The notes: a model not told the origin generated them from the sequence alone. 64,000 nucleotides of DNA from Granulicella cerasi (GCF_025685575.1 NZ_JAGSYD010000001.1:809852-873851), one strand, 5' to 3'. Positions 52,654 to 62,257 are shown, counted from the stretch's first letter. Numbers and translations: made by a program.

Positions 52654-53292
52654 ATGAGCATTTTCAGCAAGCCTAAGCGCACCGAACCGATCCCCGCACC
52701 GCTGCACGACATCGTCGCGCCGGAAGCTGGCTACGACGCTGGCCAGACGGAAACCGCTGTCTTTGCGGGCGGATGTTTCTGGGGAGTGCAGTCTGTTTTC
52801 CAGCGAGTTCGCGGAGTGATCGACACGGAGGTCGGTTACACCGGCGGCGCCGCAGAAACGGCGAATTACCGCACTGTCTGCGAAGACTGGACCGGCCACG
52901 CCGAAGCGATCCGGATCACCTTCGATCCGAACGTCGTCACCTACGGCACATTGCTGCGCATTCTGTTTTCGGTGGTGAGCGATCCTACGCAGGCCAACGG
53001 GCAGGGCAATGATCTCGGGACGAGCTACCGCTCGTCGATCTTCACCAGCGATGAGCAGCAGGCGCGGGTGGCCAGCGAGTACATCGCGCAGCTCGACGCG
53101 GCGCACGTCTTCCATGCACCGATCGTCACGAAGATAGAGCCACTGATCGCGTTCTACCGCGGCGAGGAATACCACCAGGACTTCGGCATGAAGAACCCCG
53201 CACATCCGTACGTGCAGGTCTGCGATGTCCCCAAGGTGGCCGCGCTCGAAACGCAATTTCCTGAGCTGCTGCAGGAGTATCGCCAGCGGTAG
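52654..53292 (+). CDS. msrA: Peptide-methionine (S)-S-oxide reductase
   Basis: 212 residues. Reduces methionine-S-sulfoxide. The catalytic Cys41 is in FAGGCFWGVQ, and the family features GYTGGAAETANY and YRSSIF follow. An extra N-terminal part of about 30 residues has no signal character. The gene is single, with a terminator 47 bases after the stop. The partner msrB is at 7621. Confidence 0.97.
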   Translation: MSIFSKPKRTEPIPAPLHDIVAPEAGYDAGQTETAVFAGGCFWGVQSVFQRVRGVIDTEVGYTGGAAETANYRTVCEDWTGHAEAIRITFDPNVVTYGTLLRILFSVVSDPTQANGQGNDLGTSYRSSIFTSDEQQARVASEYIAQLDAAHVFHAPIVTKIEPLIAFYRGEEYHQDFGMKNPAHPYVQVCDVPKVAALETQFPELLQEYRQR

Positions 53293-53338
53293 GGCAAGGG
53301 TTTGGCGTAGGGATAGGGTGTAGGGTTTCGAAGAGCCG

Positions 53339-53367
53339 GGCCGCTCCGTGGGAGCGGCCTTTCTTTT
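53339..53367 (+). terminator. msrA terminator
   Basis: GGCCGCTCC (53339-53347) and GGAGCGGCC (53351-53359), loop GTG, then TTTCTTTT. Confidence 0.93.
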
Positions 53368-53468
53368 GCCATAGTTTGCTGTCCCTTATCCCCTTGCTTT
53401 TCTCAGCCATCCACAGCGCGTTTCATTGCGTCAAAGCCATTACCTAGTTGTAAAAGTTCTGCCCGAGG

Positions 53469-55955
53469 ATGTACCCGCTCGTGAATCGACGATCTGTTTC
53501 TCTCGCCGCTGCTCTTCTGTTGACCACGGTTCCCGCATCCAGCGCGTTCGCGCAGGCCGCCTCGGCGGCGCAGCCTGTCATAGACGGGCAGCAGGTGCTA
53601 CAGTCGGGCAAGGGCAACGGCCGCTCGGCAGCGAACACCGCCGCGGGCGTCGGCTCGAAGGACGCTCCTTCGCAGACGGACAAGCAGGCCGCTCCGGCGG
53701 GGCAGGACAAGAGCTCGGCATCGAAACCCGCGACCGGCGGTTCTTCCGAAGTCTCGGCCTCGGTCACGAAGCTGAAGCTGGGTCCGCTCGACCCCTCCAC
53801 GCCCCCGACGAATGTACCGCATAACCGACCGGTGATCGGCGTTGCGATGGGCGGCGGCGCAGCGCTCGGCATGAGCGAAATCGGCACGTTGCAGTGGATG
53901 GAAGAGCATCACATCCCGGTCGATGTGATCGCGGGTACGAGCATGGGCTCGATCCTCGCCGCGCTGTACTCCACCGGCAAGACGCCCGAGCAGATGAAGC
54001 ACATCCTCACGGACCAGAGCGTGAACCGCGTCTTCCGCATCGGTGCAGATTATGAAGGCCTCAATTACCGCCGCCGCGAGGAGTCGCGTGAGATTCCCGC
54101 TGGTCTCGGCGTTGGCCTGAAGCATGGCGTCAGCCTGCGCAACTCGCTGCTCACCGATACCGGCTTGAACGAGCTGCTCGATCGCGAGTTCATGGCCTAC
54201 AACGACCAGACCGACTTCAACAATTTGCCGATCCCGTTCCGTTGCCAGGCCACGGACCTCAACGATGCGAAGACCGTCACCTTCGCGCGCGGCTCGCTGC
54301 AGAACGCGGTGCGTGCGTCCGCGTCGATCCCCGGGGTTTTCCGTCCGTTTGAGATGAACGGCCACGAGTTCGTCGACGGTGCGATCCTGCAGAACCTGCC
54401 GACGCAGGACCTGAAGTCGATGAAGGCCGATGTCATCATCGCGATCAGTCTGCCGCTCAGCCCGGTGGGTAAGGGCGATCTCGACTCCATCCTCGGTGTG
54501 CTGCAGCGTGCGTTCTCCGTGGGTATCGAGGCGAACGAAGCGAATAGCCGCAAGCTCGCAAACGTCGTCGTCATGCCGGATACGAGCGGCTTTACGGCGA
54601 ACAGCTATCTCGAAACCGATAAGCTCGCCAAGCGCGGTTACGAGGCTGCGGAGAAGCACAAGGACGAGCTGATGAAGTACGCGCTCTCCGACGCGGACTG
54701 GGACGCCTACATCGCGCACAAGCGGTCGCTCATGCGCCCGGCGCCGGGCAACGTGATTCGCGTAACGGTGCATGCGCCCAACTCGCAGGTGAAGAGCGTC
54801 GTGGAGACGATCTTCGCGCCTGTCGCGGGTAAGCCGATCAACCTCGACGACGTTGAGAAGCGTCTTTCGGACGTGCGCTCCGATGGCCGCTACGATGCGG
54901 ATTACACCATCGGCTATGCGGACGCAGACTCGAACGAGCCGATCATCCTCGTCGATGTGCGTGACAAGAAGACCGGCCCGCCGTTCCTCGATCTTGGCTT
55001 CGATCTGCAGGCGCAGACCGGCGGCGTGACGCGCGCCACGGTCGCCACGATCTTCAAGTGGCAGGATCTCGGCGGCTACGGTTCGAGTTTGCGAGCGAAC
55101 ATTGACCTCGGATTCCGCACCCGCGCTGAACTCGAGTACTACTGGAAGCCGCAGCCGCTTGGACACTTCTTCCTTGCGCCGCGCGCGGGCATCACGCGCC
55201 GACCGTACTACATCTATCAGGGCGACTATCGCGTCTCCGAGCGCCAGTCACAGTACACCGGCGTCGCAGGTGATGCAGGTTGGAGCGACAACAAGTATCA
55301 GGAAGCGCGCGTCGGCATCGACTTCGAAAACGTGCAGTGGACCGCCACGACGGGCTTCGACAACTACCCCGATTACGGTGGCAACGCGACGCTCTTCCAC
55401 GGTCACTATGTCTACGACAATCAGGACCGCGCGTTGGTGCCGAGCCGCGGTATGCGCGCCGTCTTCGATGCGGGCTACTGGCGCAACACCACGCTCTCCG
55501 CGCTGACGAACACCGTTAGCGCAGGCGCACCGAAGTTCACCGGCCAGATCGAAGCCGCACACACACTGAGCAAGAAGAATACCTTCCTCTTCAACATCGA
55601 GGGCGGCACGCTCGGCAACCATAACGTGGCGCAGCCGTATCGCTTTACGCTCGGCGGCCCGCTGCGCCTGGCGGCTTCGGCTATCGATCAATACCGAGGC
55701 ACCGACTACTGGCTGGCGACGCCCGGATACCTGCATCGCATCGCTAAGCTGCCAGCACCGCTTGGTCAGTCGATCTATGTGGGCGGAGCGTATGAGATCG
55801 GCCAGATGCGCGCGCCGGATGCGGCGACCATCACACGTCAGGATGTGTACTTCGGCCTCTTCGCCGAGACACCGCTCGGCGTCGTGACGCTCGCACCGTC
55901 CTTCGGCGATCACGGCGAACGCAAGTTCACCTTCACACTCGGCAAGTTCTTCTAA
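53469..55955 (+). CDS. Patatin-like phospholipase fused to an Omp85-type barrel
   Basis: 828 residues. Signal peptide (about 1-29, ending AFAQ) and a low-complexity linker precede a patatin domain (about 115-400). The oxyanion motif is MGGGAALG, the nucleophile Ser158 is in AGTSMG and the catalytic Asp303 in VDGAILQ. A POTRA-like domain (about 420-490) and a 16-strand-type beta barrel (about 500-828, ending TFTLGKFF) follow. This is the build of type Vd secretion proteins (PlpD family). The patatin part probably cuts phospholipids on the outside. It is closed by a strong terminator. Confidence 0.92.
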   Translation: MYPLVNRRSVSLAAALLLTTVPASSAFAQAASAAQPVIDGQQVLQSGKGNGRSAANTAAGVGSKDAPSQTDKQAAPAGQDKSSASKPATGGSSEVSASVTKLKLGPLDPSTPPTNVPHNRPVIGVAMGGGAALGMSEIGTLQWMEEHHIPVDVIAGTSMGSILAALYSTGKTPEQMKHILTDQSVNRVFRIGADYEGLNYRRREESREIPAGLGVGLKHGVSLRNSLLTDTGLNELLDREFMAYNDQTDFNNLPIPFRCQATDLNDAKTVTFARGSLQNAVRASASIPGVFRPFEMNGHEFVDGAILQNLPTQDLKSMKADVIIAISLPLSPVGKGDLDSILGVLQRAFSVGIEANEANSRKLANVVVMPDTSGFTANSYLETDKLAKRGYEAAEKHKDELMKYALSDADWDAYIAHKRSLMRPAPGNVIRVTVHAPNSQVKSVVETIFAPVAGKPINLDDVEKRLSDVRSDGRYDADYTIGYADADSNEPIILVDVRDKKTGPPFLDLGFDLQAQTGGVTRATVATIFKWQDLGGYGSSLRANIDLGFRTRAELEYYWKPQPLGHFFLAPRAGITRRPYYIYQGDYRVSERQSQYTGVAGDAGWSDNKYQEARVGIDFENVQWTATTGFDNYPDYGGNATLFHGHYVYDNQDRALVPSRGMRAVFDAGYWRNTTLSALTNTVSAGAPKFTGQIEAAHTLSKKNTFLFNIEGGTLGNHNVAQPYRFTLGGPLRLAASAIDQYRGTDYWLATPGYLHRIAKLPAPLGQSIYVGGAYEIGQMRAPDAATITRQDVYFGLFAETPLGVVTLAPSFGDHGERKFTFTLGKFF

Positions 55956-55960
55956 GCCAC

Positions 55961-56006
55961 AAACAGCAAAGGAGGCGCGATGATGATCGCGCCTCCTTTG
56001 CTGTTT
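55961..56006. terminator. Long terminator between convergent genes
   Basis: A perfect 21-bp stem (55961-55981 with 55986-56006, from AAACAGCAAAGG to CCTTTGCTGTTT) with loop GATG. Confidence 0.88.
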
Positions 56007-56013
56007 CTATGCT

Positions 56014-56763
56014 TTATCGACCCGTCTCAAGTCGTGCGGCCAAACGCTCGGGCAAGCCCGCACCGCGAATCGCCTTTTGCGCACCGGCCACGTCGTAGGG
56101 GATGCGATGAAACGTAAGCTGTCCGGCGGTATCGTCGTAGATCGCAAACGCTGCGCGCCAGTCGTTGTCACGTGGCTGGCCCACGGATCCGGGGTTGAGC
56201 AGATGCCGGGATCCTTCGGGCAGCTCGATCGTCCAGGTCTCCGCATCGTTCTGCGTGGCATAGCGGGGACGGAATTCTTCCCAATCCTGAAAGTGTTGTG
56301 AGAAGCCGCCCTGCACATGCGTGTGCCCGAAGAAGGTGATCGGCGTCTCCATCTTCTGTAGCGGTCCCCAGGCGTCGCGCATCGTCACGATGTACTGGTC
56401 TTCGTGGATGGGTGAACCGTGCGCGCAAGAAGCCTTGATCGTCGCTTGAATCGGCCCTTGCGGCCATGCGCGAATCCACTCGAGGTTGGCGACGGTCAGC
56501 TTCTGCTTCGTCCACGAAGCCGCTTCTGCAGCGACGGGATTGAAGCCATGCGTGCTCGTCAGGCCGGAGCAGGCGCGGTCATGATTGCCGCGCACATGCA
56601 GCGTTGCGTGCTCGCGCAGAAGGTTCAGCACTTCGTTCGGGTTCGCACCATAACCGACCGCATCGCCGAGGTTCCAGAGCTCGTCCCAACCCTGCGCCGC
56701 CTGTAGCACGGCCTCGAGTGCGTGAACGTTGCCGTGAATGTCGGAGAGAATAAGTGCGCGCAT
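56014..56763 (-). CDS. Metallophosphoesterase, YfcE-like
   Basis: 249 residues. The metal motifs of the calcineurin-like family are present: ILSDIHGN (near 5), NLGDAVGYG (near 35), RGNHDR (near 62) and FFGHTH (near 150). Bacterial members hydrolyse phosphodiesters or phosphomonoesters, here of unknown substrate. The frame extends upstream but the ATG at 56763 gives the standard N-terminus. The M48 gene precedes it on the same strand, 93 bases away. Confidence 0.9.
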   Translation of the reverse strand: MRALILSDIHGNVHALEAVLQAAQGWDELWNLGDAVGYGANPNEVLNLLREHATLHVRGNHDRACSGLTSTHGFNPVAAEAASWTKQKLTVANLEWIRAWPQGPIQATIKASCAHGSPIHEDQYIVTMRDAWGPLQKMETPITFFGHTHVQGGFSQHFQDWEEFRPRYATQNDAETWTIELPEGSRHLLNPGSVGQPRDNDWRAAFAIYDDTAGQLTFHRIPYDVAGAQKAIRGAGLPERLAARLETGR

Positions 56764-56856
56764 GACGAGTTTCAGTGACGTTTCAGTGTAGCGCAGCACA
56801 AGCGGTTGCATCGTGCTTCGAAGCGCACCTCGCGTGGTACTTCCGTGCGATCAAAC

Positions 56857-58194
56857 TCAGCGTGGAAAGTACTTCGGCCTCATGCCCGCGGCCCACGGAT
56901 CGTAGGCGTGGGCAAACGCCGCGCGGCGGCCCAGCGCAGGATGATTGCCCAGCAACGTCTCCTCCCACAACGGCTCGTTCGGCACAGCAAAGCTGTTCTC
57001 GCCGAGCCGGACCATTGCGCCCTGCATCGCTGCCTGCGGATCAGCCACCAGACCATGCACAGCCTCCTGCCCATAGACATCGGCATCATGCTCCACATGG
57101 CGGCTCATCGTGTTGGCGAGCGGTTCAATGAAGAGTCCGAAGAGGCTGAAGACGAAGAACAGCACCGCGAAGGTGCCCCAGTCCTGAAGCCGTGGGATGC
57201 GCCACGCTGCCCCGAAGCGCGCAAGCATCCAACGCACGATAAACGCTGCGAGCCACATACCGACGAAAAGCCCGGCGAGACCCATAGCGACGCCGTTGCG
57301 CACATGGTTCAGCACGTAGTGGCCGCTCTCGTGGCCGAAGACCGTGACGACTTCCTCGGGCTTCATGCGATCGATCGTGGTGTCCCACACGACGACGCGC
57401 TTGGATGCGCCAAAGCCCTCGACGTCTGCGTTCATCGTCGTCACCTTAGCGCTGGCCTTCATGACGAACATGCGGTCCAGCGGGATGTCCATATGGCCGC
57501 GCTGCGCAACCTGTTCGAGCTGTTGTGCGAGCGCGGCGTGATGCAGCGTCATCGGCTCGTACTGGTTGAAGGCGAAGTTGATGTACGGATCGGCGAAGAC
57601 GAGGAAGAGCGTCACAGGGACCGCGCAGATGGCGAAAGCCAGCCACCAGCGGCGAGGGAAGCGCGTGAGCGCCCACATGGTTCCGCGGGCGAGCAGCGTA
57701 TAAAGCGCCCACGACAGCGCGAGCGACTTCAGCTTATCGACAAACCAGCTTCCCCAGCCCTGCACCGAAAGCCCGTACTGCAAGCCGAGATGATGTCCGT
57801 ACAGGCGCAGCGGAAGATCGAGCACAAACAACGCGAGCCCCAGCCAGAAGCAGAAGACGGCGGCCTGCGCCCAGCGGTTCTCCGCAGCGTGCTCAGCGCG
57901 GTCGCGCATCCAGCCGATGATGCCGAGCCACAGCAGCAGCGCGATCTGCACGACGCTCCACACGGTATCGACGGCGACGATTCTCATGCTGATCGCGTGA
58001 AGATGCTGTGCCCTGGCGAGCTTGTCTGCGGGCAGCGAATAGTCGGGCAGATTGCCGAGCGCAGGATGCGATGCGAGCTCCTGCGCAGCGTACACATTCG
58101 CCACATGCTCGGCGGGCGTCTCCGCAGCGTGCATCGCTCGCGGAGAAAACAGGGCCACAGCCAACATCATCACCAGCAGCCAGCGCATACGCAT
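56857..58194 (-). CDS. M48 family (Ste24-like) membrane metalloprotease
   Basis: 445 residues. Signal or anchor at about 1-23 (MHAAET), then about six membrane helices. The zinc site is His288-Glu289-x-x-His292 in VFGHESGHYVLNH, with the third ligand in the EHDADVYG motif near 365. It resembles the CAAX-type Ste24 proteases and HtpX relatives of bacteria. It probably acts on membrane or exported proteins. It is divergent from the M13 gene. Confidence 0.92.
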   Translation of the reverse strand: MRMRWLLVMMLAVALFSPRAMHAAETPAEHVANVYAAQELASHPALGNLPDYSLPADKLARAQHLHAISMRIVAVDTVWSVVQIALLLWLGIIGWMRDRAEHAAENRWAQAAVFCFWLGLALFVLDLPLRLYGHHLGLQYGLSVQGWGSWFVDKLKSLALSWALYTLLARGTMWALTRFPRRWWLAFAICAVPVTLFLVFADPYINFAFNQYEPMTLHHAALAQQLEQVAQRGHMDIPLDRMFVMKASAKVTTMNADVEGFGASKRVVVWDTTIDRMKPEEVVTVFGHESGHYVLNHVRNGVAMGLAGLFVGMWLAAFIVRWMLARFGAAWRIPRLQDWGTFAVLFFVFSLFGLFIEPLANTMSRHVEHDADVYGQEAVHGLVADPQAAMQGAMVRLGENSFAVPNEPLWEETLLGNHPALGRRAAFAHAYDPWAAGMRPKYFPR

Positions 58195-58313
58195 CGAGAG
58201 GTCCTCGCACTCAGGGAAGTTGCGCTCCAGTGTCGCACAGCGTTCGCGCCATGCGTATGCGCTGATAGCATCTTCACAACGCCGCTCACGACGGCGACAG
58301 GAGACCAGATTTC

Positions 58314-60386
58314 ATGCGTACTTGGATGACAACAGCGCTGCTCGCAGCAGCGGTCTGCGGTGTGGCTTCGGCTCAGACCGGCGCGGTGGCCAGCGGCCCG
58401 GCCGCACCCCGGCAAGTTCCGCTGACGGCGATGCCGTACTCGCCTTCGCTCGACACCACCAGCATGGACCGCTCGGTGAACCCCTGCGAAGACTTCTACA
58501 AGTACACCTGCGGCGGCTGGCAGCAGCGCAACCCCATCCCCGCCGACCAGTCGCATTGGGACGTCTACGCGAAGCTTGCGAATGACAATATGCAGTTCCT
58601 CTGGGGTGTGCTCGCGGAAGATGCGAAGGCCACCAGGCGTGATGCCGTGCAACAGAAGGTCGGCGACTACTTCGGCTCCTGCATGAATACCAGCGCCATC
58701 GACGCGCTCGGCGACAAGCCACTGCGTCCTGCACTGGCAAAGCTCGCGAACATCAAGAGCCGCGAGGCGTTCATCGCTGCACTCGCTGCGATACAGCGTG
58801 ACAACTTCGGCAGCCCGTTCTTCGAGTCCGGCACAGACCAGGACGCGGTGAACTCTTCGGTGATCATCGTGGAGCTCGGCGCGGGCGGTCTCGGCCTGCC
58901 TGACCGCGATTACTACCTGAAGACGGACGACCGCAGCGTGAAGCTGCGTGAACAGTATGTCGCGTTCCTCGAAAAGCTCCTGACGCTCTACGGCGAAACA
59001 CCCGCGCAGGCCAAGGCCGACGCTGCTGCTACGCTGAAGATCGAAACGTCGCTCGCGAAGGCTTCGCTCTCGCGGGTTGATCGCCGCGATCCGCACAAGG
59101 TGTACCACATCATGACGGTCGGCGAACTCAGCCAGATCGCGCCGTCGATCCACTGGGCGGAGTACTTCAGCGAAGCGGGTGGTGTGCATCCTGAGAAGCT
59201 GAACGTCTCGCAGCCTGAGTTTTTCAAGGCCCTCAACACGGTGCTCACGACCGAGTCGCTGGAAGAGCTGAAGGCGTACACCCGCGTTCACCTGATGACA
59301 GGCGCCGCACCGTATCTGGCGACGCCGTTTGTCGAGGCGAACTTCGACTTCTACTCGCGCACGCTGCGCGGCACGCCACAGATGCCGCCGCGCTGGAAAA
59401 CGTGTGTGCGTGGTGTCGATCGCAACCTCGGCGAAGCGCTGGGGCAGGAGTTCGTGCGCCGCACCTTCTCCGCGGAGATGAAGGCCAAGACCGTGCTGAT
59501 GACGCAGCAGATCGAAGACGCCATGAAGGTCGAGATCGAAGGCCTTACCTGGATGTCGCCCGAGACGAAGACCGAGGCGCTGCGCAAGCTGCACGCGATC
59601 CGCAACAAGGTCGGCTATCCCGACCAGTGGCGCGACTACTCGGCGCTTACGGTGAAGCCCTCGGACTACTTCGGCAACGCGCGTCGCGCTGGCGAGTTTG
59701 AAGACAAGCGCCAGTGGAACAAGCTCGGCAAGCCGGTTGACCTGAACGAGTGGGGCATGACGCCGCCGACCGTGAACGCCTACTTCAACCCGCAGATGAA
59801 CGACATCAACTTCCCTGCGGGTGTGCTGCAGCCACCGCTGTATGACCCCAAGATGGACGACGCGCCGAACTATGGCAACACCGGTTCGACCATCGGCCAC
59901 GAACTTACTCACGCCTTCGACGATGAAGGCCGCCAGTTCGACTGGCAGGGCAATCTGCGCGACTGGTGGACGCCCGCCGACGCGAAGGGCTTCGAAGACC
60001 GCATCAACTGCGTACGCGACCAGTATGCGGGCTACGTCGTGGTGGACGATCAGCACATCAACTCGAAGCTGACGAGCGGCGAAGATGTGGCCGATCTCGG
60101 TGGCACGCTGCTCGCCTACATGGCGTGGAAGAAGCAGACCGCAGGCCTCGACCTGAAGACCGTCGATGGGCTGACGCCGGACCAGCGTTACTTCGTCGGC
60201 ATGGCGCAGTGGGCGTGCGAAAACTCGCGCCCCGAGCAGCTTCGCCTGCAGGTGGCCACGGACCCGCACTCGCCGGGCTTCGCGCGCATCAACGGCGTGG
60301 TGAGCAATCTGCCGGAGTTCCAGAAGGCGTTCGGCTGCAAGGCCGGTCAGCCCATGGTGCACACGCCCACCTGCAAGGTCTGGTAA
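58314..60386 (+). CDS. M13 family metallopeptidase (neprilysin/PepO-like)
   Basis: 690 residues. Signal peptide (about 1-19, ending ASA), then the full M13 fold. The zinc site is His529-Glu530-x-x-His533 in IGHELTHAFDDEG, with Glu590 in GEDVADLGG. The substrate-binding NAYFNP motif is near 485 and the C-terminus PTCKVW is typical of the family. The enzyme cleaves oligopeptides in the periplasm. AGGAG is about 11 bases before the ATG. Followed by a strong terminator. Confidence 0.95.
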   Translation: MRTWMTTALLAAAVCGVASAQTGAVASGPAAPRQVPLTAMPYSPSLDTTSMDRSVNPCEDFYKYTCGGWQQRNPIPADQSHWDVYAKLANDNMQFLWGVLAEDAKATRRDAVQQKVGDYFGSCMNTSAIDALGDKPLRPALAKLANIKSREAFIAALAAIQRDNFGSPFFESGTDQDAVNSSVIIVELGAGGLGLPDRDYYLKTDDRSVKLREQYVAFLEKLLTLYGETPAQAKADAAATLKIETSLAKASLSRVDRRDPHKVYHIMTVGELSQIAPSIHWAEYFSEAGGVHPEKLNVSQPEFFKALNTVLTTESLEELKAYTRVHLMTGAAPYLATPFVEANFDFYSRTLRGTPQMPPRWKTCVRGVDRNLGEALGQEFVRRTFSAEMKAKTVLMTQQIEDAMKVEIEGLTWMSPETKTEALRKLHAIRNKVGYPDQWRDYSALTVKPSDYFGNARRAGEFEDKRQWNKLGKPVDLNEWGMTPPTVNAYFNPQMNDINFPAGVLQPPLYDPKMDDAPNYGNTGSTIGHELTHAFDDEGRQFDWQGNLRDWWTPADAKGFEDRINCVRDQYAGYVVVDDQHINSKLTSGEDVADLGGTLLAYMAWKKQTAGLDLKTVDGLTPDQRYFVGMAQWACENSRPEQLRLQVATDPHSPGFARINGVVSNLPEFQKAFGCKAGQPMVHTPTCKVW

Positions 60387-60402
60387 GCGGCCTTCAGAGC
60401 GC

Positions 60403-60435
60403 GCAAAGGCCACCACGGATCGTGGTGGCCTTTGC
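60403..60435 (+). terminator. M13 peptidase gene terminator
   Basis: GCAAAGGCCACCACG (60403-60417) and CGTGGTGGCCTTTGC (60421-60435) form a perfect 15-bp stem with loop GAT. The downstream U tract is short (TGTCTT). Confidence 0.8.
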
Positions 60436-60480
60436 TGTCTTCAAGCGGTTGCGGGGGCCTTTGGGTCGCGACCCGATCTG

Positions 60481-60496
60481 TATACTCGGGCACATG
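60481..60496 (+). promoter_or_regulatory. -10 element with likely leaderless start
   Basis: TATACT (60481-60486), seven bases CGGGCAC, then ATGCG at 60494. Nearly the same string as at 19166. The -35 is not clear (TTTGGG at 60460 is a candidate with short spacing). Confidence 0.45.
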
Positions 60497-62071
60497 CGAA
60501 CTTCAGGCAGAGCAGTCCTCGCAGCGTTTCTGTGCGCGTCCGTGGCAGGTTGCGCGACGTCAAACTCCGTCACCAGTGACCCGGGCAATCCCGGCCAGGC
60601 TACGTCGCTGACGCTGACGCCGAGCGCAACGGATTTCGCGTTTGGTGATACTGCTTCGTTGAAGGCAACGCTCAATACCTCGGTGACGCAGGGCAGTGTC
60701 GAGTTCACGGACAAGACGACGAACCAGACGGTGCTGACCAGTTTTACTGGAAGCACGACGAGCGTTCCTCTTCTGGGTTCGGCATCAACCGTTGATCTGC
60801 AGAACCTGAGCGCTCCGATCGGGGCGCACCTCTACTCGGCGAAATTTGATCAGGTCGGCAACTACAAAGCGAGCACTTCGGGGACGGTGCGCGTCACGAT
60901 CCATGCACCCAACGCGAATTGTGGACTCGGTGGAGCGACGGTCTACGCCGGCGGCACGGTGCCTGCAGCGGGTGCGACGATCACCGCAGCATCCACAGAC
61001 AGCAGTGCTGTCTGTGCGAGCTCGTCACGCTCGCTCACGCTGACCTCCCCCGTCATTACAGGTACAGGAGCGACGCTGTTCTACAACGACGGCGGCACCG
61101 GCGCCGCAGTACTCGCATTCAGCAACAATGACCAAGTGCTCGACGGTGGCGTTGTCACGATCAACGGCGGAAGCATCGTCAACAACCAGCCCACAGGCGG
61201 TGCCGTGATGGCGACCGGCCTGCCGTCGATGGTGGTGCTGAAGAACGTGAACACGTCCACGACGATGGGCACGGTGGTGGTCGCGGGTGGCCAGTCCGTC
61301 CTCGCGGGCTACGCTATCGGTGCCGCACGTCATGGCATCGTCTCTCTGCTGGGCGGTTCGGTAACGAGCCAACCGTTCGCGAGTGCTTTCTCGGTTCCGC
61401 TTTTCTGGGTCGCGAGCGGAGGTCAGGTGCAGGCTTCGGGCACTACTCTGGTTGCGAATGGAGCCGTTGCGGAACTGGAGGGGGCGGCTTCCCTGAACCT
61501 CACTGGTGTCAATCTCGACATGAGCCATAGCACGGGATTCGGGGTGGGGCCGACGGATGAGAACGGGAACACAGGCACAGCGCAGATGAGCCTGTCGAAC
61601 AGCACGTTTGTATTGCCCGCGACACTGAACTTTGGGCTCTTCAGCGTCAACGGGAGCGCTCAGATCACGCTTTCGCACAATGCTCCGCTCTCGGCACAGT
61701 ACCTTCTCGAAGAAAACATCCTGAGCACTTCGGGCAACTATCAGCTTTCGCTCGATGGCCAGACTGTCACGGGTGGGGTGGAACTCGAGGGCGGGAATCT
61801 CTCGATGTCGCTCGCCAACAACTCGCAGTGGACTGGCTTCGTGAATCCCGACAGAGGCACAGCAGCGTTGACGCTCGATGCGGGCAGCATCTGGACGCTG
61901 ACTTACGATTGTGCTCTGACGACTTTGACCGACCCCGCGATCACCGCGACGGATGTGCCAAACATCGTGGGCAACGGCCACACGTTGACCTATGTGGCGA
62001 GCAAGAACCCTGCGCTTGGCGGTAAGACGTACACGCTGGCCGGCGGCGGAACACTCAAGTCTGCGAGCTAG
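60494..62071 (+). CDS. Beta-rich secreted lipoprotein
   Basis: 525 residues. A lipoprotein signal with the lipobox VAGC (Cys near 19) is followed by an Ig-like domain (about 30-135) related to the repeats of the protein at 1021. The rest (about 140-525) is made of short repeated beta strands (GGVVTINGGSIVNN, GGSVTSQPFA, GTTLVANGAVAEL), as in right-handed beta-helix proteins. A role in binding or degrading surface polysaccharide is possible but not shown. No Shine-Dalgarno sequence precedes the ATG. Probably leaderless. Confidence 0.7.
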   Translation: MRTSGRAVLAAFLCASVAGCATSNSVTSDPGNPGQATSLTLTPSATDFAFGDTASLKATLNTSVTQGSVEFTDKTTNQTVLTSFTGSTTSVPLLGSASTVDLQNLSAPIGAHLYSAKFDQVGNYKASTSGTVRVTIHAPNANCGLGGATVYAGGTVPAAGATITAASTDSSAVCASSSRSLTLTSPVITGTGATLFYNDGGTGAAVLAFSNNDQVLDGGVVTINGGSIVNNQPTGGAVMATGLPSMVVLKNVNTSTTMGTVVVAGGQSVLAGYAIGAARHGIVSLLGGSVTSQPFASAFSVPLFWVASGGQVQASGTTLVANGAVAELEGAASLNLTGVNLDMSHSTGFGVGPTDENGNTGTAQMSLSNSTFVLPATLNFGLFSVNGSAQITLSHNAPLSAQYLLEENILSTSGNYQLSLDGQTVTGGVELEGGNLSMSLANNSQWTGFVNPDRGTAALTLDAGSIWTLTYDCALTTLTDPAITATDVPNIVGNGHTLTYVASKNPALGGKTYTLAGGGTLKSAS

Positions 62072-62099
62072 GACGGCAAAGCGGAAAACGCGCGTCCGT

Positions 62100-62132
62100 G
62101 GCTTCCACAACAGGTGGAAGCCTTCGCCTTTT
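62100..62132 (+). terminator. Lipoprotein gene terminator
   Basis: GGCTTCCAC (62100-62108) and GTGGAAGCC (62114-62122), loop AACAG, then TTCGCCTTTT. Confidence 0.75.
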
Positions 62133-62172
62133 CTGCGATTTGCAGCGGCCGATTTCCGTACTCCCTGCGTGG

Positions 62173-62233
62173 TACACTGGAAGAGCTAAATAACGCCTCA
62201 ATCGCCAATATTTTCAAGGGTTTTTGAGGCGTT
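62173..62233 (+). promoter_or_regulatory. gyrB promoter -10 and leader hairpin
   Basis: TACACT (62173-62178) lies in GTGGTACACTG, as at the rpmB promoter. The -35 is poor (TTTCCG near 62153). In the leader AACGCCTCAA (62192-62201) and TTGAGGCGTT (62224-62233) form a 10-bp stem with a 22-base AT-rich loop. TTGCG follows, so it is not a classic terminator. Confidence 0.45.
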
Positions 62234-62257
62234 TGCGCCGGCCTTACCGCCCGCTGA

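Noticed and set aside
56806-58329. 507-codon plus-strand open frame
   Set aside because: Shadow of the M48 protease gene, with no recognisable domain.
58170-60416. 748-codon minus-strand open frame
   Set aside because: Shadow of the M13 peptidase gene.
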